A stretch of DNA of 13,749 nt, taken from assembly GCA_003024985.2 (NCBI GenBank), contig PXIH01S0009757.1. One strand, 5' to 3'. This DNA is from Euperipatoides rowelli. Its lineage: Eukaryota > Onychophora > Udeonychophora > Euonychophora > Peripatopsidae. This document shows positions 8,777-13,749 of the stretch, one piece after another (the stretch's first letter is position 1; each line of letters opens with the position of its first letter). The notes under the pieces were generated by a model that worked only from the letters and a program-made list of their open reading frames with translations, did no database searches and was not told the DNA's origin. The position numbers were made by a program, and so were the translations under genes.

Positions 8777-9788
8777 AGTGAAGTTCTGTGCCAGTAAGCA
8801 GGTTAAAATATAGTTGCCCTTCCTTTACACCTACATGTATTTGTAAAAAAAATTAAATCAAAATAACATTATGGCTATGATACAAACAAATGCAAATCAA
8901 ACAGTCAACCACCGTCTGAGATGGTTGTCTCTCTTCACTCCTCACCTTTTTGATTGCAAAATAAAATGGAATGGAGTTTATTTCCTTTATAATGTACTGT
9001 ATATTGTACTTACAGAATGAAAGTGTATCGAAAGAGAGATTCTGTTGTTATTATTTGAAATTTTGAGTGTTATGCACAATATAAAATGCTATTATTGGTT
9101 ATAGCATACTGTAATATTGCATGTTAGCTGCTTCATTTATAAGCAATACAGATAATTCTTTAGTTAGTCTGAATTGATTTTTTTTCTGAAATATATCAAA
9201 TAACTATTGTGAATTTATGATCTTCGTTAAAAATAATTAACAACACTGATAAACAAAGATTTTATCACAAGTCGGGTATTAGGTGTTTTCTATGTATTTT
9301 TCAGTGCATAATTCAAATATGCAATCAGAATTTGTATACCACTCACAGTTTATTTGTGACAAACATTCTAACATAATATACTAAAATGATCCTTTTTGTT
9401 CATATATATATACAGTATATCTGATGAGTATTGCATTTTGAATAGGCTTATGTCTCTTATATTCAGTACAATCACAATAAGTAGTCTATGTGATTCATGT
9501 TTAAGCATCTGGGTATATTTCAGAGCTATCTTCTGCAAGATAGAACAGGCTGAAACATGTTGCAAGCTCTGAGTTATCATTAACTTAGACCAGCCACAGT
9601 CAGTTGTGCTATGGATCTTGTTCAGTGAACATCATTTGAATTGTTTAGTGAAGTGATATACAGTAGTTTTAGAATTGATTATTTGTTTTACAGTGTTTTA
9701 TTTTTTATTAATGTTTTGGATGATTTAACATCATTTTACTTTTGGCAATTCCATGCACTTTTGTCAATTATACAAACATTTTTTGCTA

Positions 9789-11325
9789 TACGGTATATAT
9801 GGTAAATTTACTTTTAAATCCAAAGAAGAAGTTTTACTGCAATGGTTAAGAAGTCATATGAACTATATTTTGGATGCAAAATCGGTGACCATGATAAATC
9901 ATGGACCCCCACATATCTTTTGCATTAGTTGTGTAAGGTTACTAACCGGCTGGTTAAAGGTACCTTGCCACATGCCTCTTGCAGCACCAATGGTGTGGAG
10001 AGAACCAAAAGACCATTTGTCAGATTGTTATTTTTGTCTAACAAACATTTCAGATATCCCGTCAAAATCAAAACATTCTGTGAAATATCAAAACCTGCCA
10101 TCAACAAGAGTGAAGAGCTAACAATACCAAAACCACCAGAAAATTGAAAAGCCAACATTTCATCAATTGTCTGCATTTCATAACACAAGGGTTCAATTCT
10201 TAATTTATCAAAAAATAAAAAACAAGCATAAAATTTGGCTTCTAGATTAAAGGGATGGAATCTCCTTGAGAAAGGAACCAAAGTAAGACTTTATCATCAT
10301 CACCAGGAAGATCTTTGTAATTTGTTTTCTTAGGTTAATGACTTAGTATTCTGTAATAATGTGGATTCTTTCATTGAAGGTCTTAAAGAAGATCATAATT
10401 TGTGTGAATGGCTTCTGTTTTTAAACTCATCAAAATTGTGTTTGAAAGTTGTGCTGCTCCAAAACAGTTACATGTATCCCTCAGTTCTATTGGCATTTGC
10501 TGCACACATAAAGGAATCTTATGAGAATATGAGATTACTACTGACAAATATTAAATATGAAGAATATTTGTGGAATACATGTGATGATTTTAAGGTTATC
10601 GCCTGTTGTTAGGTTTGTGCCTTGGATATACTAAGTAGTGTTGCTTTCTATGTGAATGGGACAGTAAAGATAAACAAAATCACTACTCTGTCAAACAATC
10701 ACCAAAATAGGATTCCCCTAGTCCTGAAGTGAAATTGTTCTAAATCAGCTTTTGATTAATCCTACAAACATTTATTTACATCCACTCCATACAAAATTCG
10801 GTCTGATGAAAAACTTTGTTAAAGCGATGAATTGGAATGGAGATGGTTTCCTTTACATTAAAAACAGATTTCCTTGGTTAAGTGAAGCCAAAGTAAAAGA
10901 CAGAATATTCATAGGCCCTCAAATAAGACAACTGATGAATGATGAGAATTTGAAGTCGATTTGAGCAAAGTGAAAAATGCAGCTTGGCGGTCATTTTAGG
11001 ATGTCACAAAAAAAGATTTTGGGAAATCACATGGCTGAAAATTTCAGGATGTAAGTGATCTGCTCAAAAACTACAAAAAATATGGGTTGTAACATGTCAC
11101 TTAAAATATACTGTTTTGATTCGAACTTGGACCTTTTTCTTGAAAATCTTGGTGCTACTGTTATCAGTGATGGACAAGTAGAGCATTTCATCAAGACATA
11201 TCTACTATGGAAAAGTGGTATCAAGACAAGTGGAGTCCATATATGTTAGCAGATTATTGCTAGTCACTAAAAAGTGATGTTCTAGATGCTAAATATAGAT
11301 GAAAATCAAATAATGTTACATTTTC
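9789..11325 (+). pseudogene. Broken copy of a multi-copy invertebrate protein family of unknown function
   Basis: A row of frame-shifted pieces reads as one protein of about 500 residues without clear introns. In order: KFTFKSKEEVLLQWLRSHMN to LPSTRVK (about 9801-10118), EELTIPKPPEN (stop at 10145-10147), ASRLKGWNLLEKGTK (10235-10280), VNDLVFCNNV to DFKVIA (10334-10602), LLLGLCLGYTK and FLCEWDSKDK (frame +1, 10603-10671), PTNIYLHPLHTKFGLMKNFV to MNDENLKSI (10758-10964), MGCNMSLKIYCFDSNLDLFL with ENLGA (11088-11156), then after another shift STMEKWYQDKWSPYMLADYC (about 11199-11258) and SLKSDVLDAKY. Cysteine pairs (CISCV near 9928, DCYFC near 10024) could be metal-binding. I remember near-identical multi-copy proteins from hydrozoan, aphid, spider and cephalopod gene sets, annotated only as uncharacterised. 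Their repeated nature suggests a transposon-borne gene, which is inference. Several stops and at least four frameshifts show this copy is dead. The true N-terminus is not recognised; the upstream Met at 9753 is only an open-frame choice. Confidence 0.8.
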
Positions 11326-12570
11326 TATAAGGTAACATTTGTTTGCAAACTTTATCCTCTTGTAGTTAAAGGCAAAAACATGTTTTTATTCAAAACTAAA
11401 AGTTGAGTTACCTTGGGTGATGGATTAAAATGGTTTGCATATTTAAAATCGGTGTTAAGAAAAATATACATTTTGTCATGTGATAAATTTTTTTTTTCTT
11501 GTTGTCCAGTTAATTAAAGCAGGTGTTAGTTTATTTATCTATAAAAAAAGACTTATGGATCTTTTACCATATTATTGTAGAATCTTTATACTAAGTACAA
11601 TATATTAATTGATATATCAAAATATTGTCCATGTTGAATTAACTATGCTTGACAATAGACCTTTAAAAGGTGAAAATCTAGCTAACATTCCTGGCTTTTT
11701 ACGACTATATTTTATTTTTTATTACTATTTTCCATTCTAGCTCGTTGCTATTTTCAATATTAGACTTCACATCAAACAATAACTTGAAATAAATGCAAAT
11801 AAAATTTCCTCTATTATTGAAATTTAGAAAAGTTTTTTGTGTGTGTCAAATATAAATAGAAAGTTTTTATTTATAGCATCATTCTCCAGAGGTTAATTAT
11901 CTTAATGCTTATAATATCATTATATATTCTTGTCTTTGAAAAATCAATTTAGAAAAAGTCTTAAATTGTCAACCTTGAATTGTATTTTTCAAATGCAAAT
12001 TCCTTATTTTTCTTACTCATTTGTACTCTCACTTTTAAAACTAAATCAATAAATTCGTTCTGAAAATGGCCATCAACAACATTCAAACTGGGAGCACCAG
12101 ATTTTTTATAATAAAATTGACTTGGAATTTTGAACAAATCAAAATAATTTTTTTTTTTTTCAATTTCCCCTTCTCCTCCCGCATCCCTAATAATAAATAT
12201 ACACAAATCTTTTGCCAGGATTGAAACTTTTTTTTTTTTTTGGTGCTATAAAATTTTTTTAGTTATGAATTCTGGTCAAATACAAACCTTTAAAGTGGAA
12301 CCAAAACATATGGACTATTTGGGCAAGCTTGAGATTTCTCCCCCCCCCCCCTCACTCCATCTTCATACTTTAAACACAATCAATCATATGATAAACAATC
12401 AAATAAAAACTATCACCACTTATCCTATTACTTTGTCGTTAGTTTTTCACTCTAAATTGTTTAATTAAAGCATAAATAAATTCTTATTTGAATTTCCCTC
12501 TTTCCCACCAAAAAATAAATCAAAAATAAATTTAAGCTAACAGCAACATTCTAGCAGGATTATCATTTAA
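11326..12570. other. AT-rich intron with homopolymer tracts, no gene recognised
   Basis: No coding similarity was found on either strand. Homopolymers include T13 at 12148-12160, T14 at 12228-12241 and C12 at 12340-12351. The pyrimidine-rich patches after them (CCCCTTCTCCTCCC near 12167-12180 and CTCCCC near 12338-12352) hint at an old repeat, but I could not define ends. An 81-residue minus-strand frame at 11961-12206 has no recognisable similarity. Confidence 0.45.
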
Positions 12571-12860
12571 CATCTGCGGCGAGGGTGTATATTCTTACCA
12601 AAGCATGAGAAAACAGCTCGGGAAGAATTTTGCTTTCGGGAAGAAATTGAGGCATCTGATTAAAAAAAAATATTGAATGCCTGAACAAACATATAAGCAT
12701 TATTGAATAGGTAGACATAATATAATTTACCTAAATACCTAAATTATTTTAACTTATTCCTTTAAAAAAAAGAGAATGTTGCTAATACTCCGGAAGATCT
12801 TCTAGCAGCTCGGGAAGATTTTAAGTTTAACGTGAAAAATATATACCCCCTGCGATCTGC
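12571..12860. repeat. Imperfect inverted repeat containing four TCSGGAAGA words
   Basis: GAGGGTGTATATT at the left (12581-12593) pairs with AATATATACCCCC at the right (12838-12850), and CTGCG-type words lie outside it on both arms, so about 13 of 17 inner positions pair. Between them lie four copies of TC(G/C)GGAAGA: 12618 and 12636 (18 bp apart), 12789 and 12810 (21 bp apart). CAGCTCGGGAAGA is repeated at 12614-12626 and 12806-12818. The two pairs and the arm symmetry suggest an old MITE or foldback element of roughly 290 bp. No clear target duplication was found. Confidence 0.35.
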
Positions 12861-13657
12861 CTACTGTAGTCTAAAAGTGTAGTTAATAGTTATCACATAT
12901 TATAAGTATTGGATAAATTATTTTTTTGTTCATTTAAAAACTATTTTTTTAAGATTTTCTTGGATTTTTCTTTCCTCATTTGACTTCCTAAATTTATCCA
13001 TTGAATTTCATTGAGTCTAATATTAATTTTAGCAATATTTTTCAAGATTTTATTGCTACTAAATTCCCAAATATCTGATAGTTGAAATTTTCCAAAAATC
13101 ATGAACTTTCCTTATACAGTATATAATCATATTCAACTTCTCCCCTATATTTGTCTAACAGACAGATATTATTTATTACTGTGCATTAGATTCAGTAGGT
13201 TCTGAACATTCATTAATCTTCTGATGGCCAATCTGGGCTTTAACAGATCACATTATACCAATTTATTATATGTGCTGTTTGTCCAATAGTTTGGCATCTT
13301 TTTAGGTAGATGGTCTATCTATTGAGCCTATATGACTATCCCTCTTTAGTCCAATTACGCAGATCTGTTAGACTACTGCTAAACAGTCATTCTGATTTAA
13401 TGCTATTTCTTAGGAATGAGTTATAATGGCTATTTTCACTCAAGTGTTGACAATTTTTCTTGGACATTAGACTCTATATAAAAGTAAAACTTCAAAATTT
13501 TAGTCCTATGTAGAAGATCCTAGCTGTCCATATTTTCTAAAACTCCAAAGGTTCGGTGTCATGAATCTATAAAGAAATAATAAAAAAATGAAATATTAAA
13601 GGTTTGACCTAAGTTATTGTTTATATATTGGTGTATCTTTAAAATAATCACTACAAT
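12861..13657. other. AT-rich intron, no gene recognised
   Basis: No exon, RNA gene or transposon end could be supported. GTCTAACAGA near 13153 and its exact reverse complement TCTGTTAGAC near 13365 form a 10-bp inverted repeat about 200 bp apart, which may be chance. Confidence 0.45.
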
Positions 13658-13749
13658 CAGTGTTGGGATAGTTCCAGTAAAAAAGGAACTAGTTCCAGTT
13701 CCAGTTCCTTTAAAAAAATAGGAACTAGTTCCTGTTCTTAGTTCCTGTT
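13658..13749. mobile_element. Left end of a hAT-like element, cut by the window edge
   Basis: CAGTGTTGGGATAGTTCC begins at 13658. CAGTGTTGGG(A/C)AAGTT is a very common terminus of hAT-type MITEs in animals. Behind it the sequence is built from AGTTCC/GGAACT units. The perfect 12-bp palindrome GGAACTAGTTCC occurs at 13685-13696 and 13721-13732, with TTCCAGTTCCAGTTCC between them. Such subterminal palindromes are usual for these elements. The other end and the target duplication lie outside the window. Confidence 0.65.

Larger units (their letters stand above)
8196..9788. other. AT-rich intron, no gene recognised
   Basis: No exon or transposon could be defined. Small features are the DR1 motif at 8371-8383, a CCCCCCTCCCCC plus A-run patch near 8320-8345, a tandem 11-bp duplication at 8755-8776, and five of the window's twelve TACWGTA words between 8615 and 9665. 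The last 150-200 bases may belong to the 5' flank of the decayed gene that starts near 9789. Confidence 0.5.

Noticed and set aside
9925-10281. 118-codon minus-strand frame
   Set aside because: Shadow of the plus-strand unknown-family pseudogene, whose conserved blocks are clear on the other strand.
11961-12206. 81-codon minus-strand frame
   Set aside because: Contains a Lys run from T13 and no family signature; composition fits random AT-rich DNA.
1-13749. tRNA, rRNA, CRISPR array or bacterial operon signals
   Set aside because: No cloverleaf with proper A and B boxes, no regularly spaced direct repeats and no tight gene clusters were seen on either strand.

Overview
The window looks like AT-rich intronic DNA from an invertebrate animal nuclear genome. 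The signs are a spliced exon with consensus splice sites, long gene-free stretches, poly-T/poly-C and (AC)n tracts, several short inverted-repeat elements, and three decayed multi-kilobase repeats that still show protein similarity. No bacterial, organellar or intact viral gene is visible. I cannot name the species; the genetic code appears standard.

The one piece of living coding sequence is a 172-bp internal exon at 6936-7107 (+). It encodes the start of the catalytic domain of Golgi alpha-mannosidase II (GH38 family, MAN2A type). No neighbouring exon was found, so the whole window is probably two introns of this gene plus one exon, each intron being at least about 6.6 kb.

Layout: 70-153, GC-rich fragment of a short transposon. 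195-1040, 5'-truncated, frameshifted reverse transcriptase of an RTE-like non-LTR retrotransposon, with a 147-bp inverted-repeat MITE (1041-1187) inserted in its tail. 1385-1805, hAT-type MITE with recognisable ends and a diverged 8-bp target duplication. 1814-2989, featureless. 2990-5011, 5'-truncated CR1-like retrotransposon pseudogene whose polymerase motif has lost a catalytic aspartate. 5012-6935, intron without clear features. 6936-7107, mannosidase exon. 7141-7251, degenerate trinucleotide tract. 7738-8123, C-rich MITE-like element. 8172-8195, (AC)12. 8371-8383, perfect nuclear-receptor DR1 motif. 9789-11325, broken copy of a multi-copy invertebrate protein family of unknown function. 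12571-12860, imperfect inverted repeat. 13658 to the window end, first 92 bp of a hAT-like element.

The repeats do not form a working system together. They are independent insertions of different types in a large gene. All three decayed coding elements lie on the same strand as the mannosidase exon. I found no convincing previously undescribed biological system. The items most worth a second look are the broken unknown-family gene, the nested MITE, the DR1 site and the excess of TACWGTA words.
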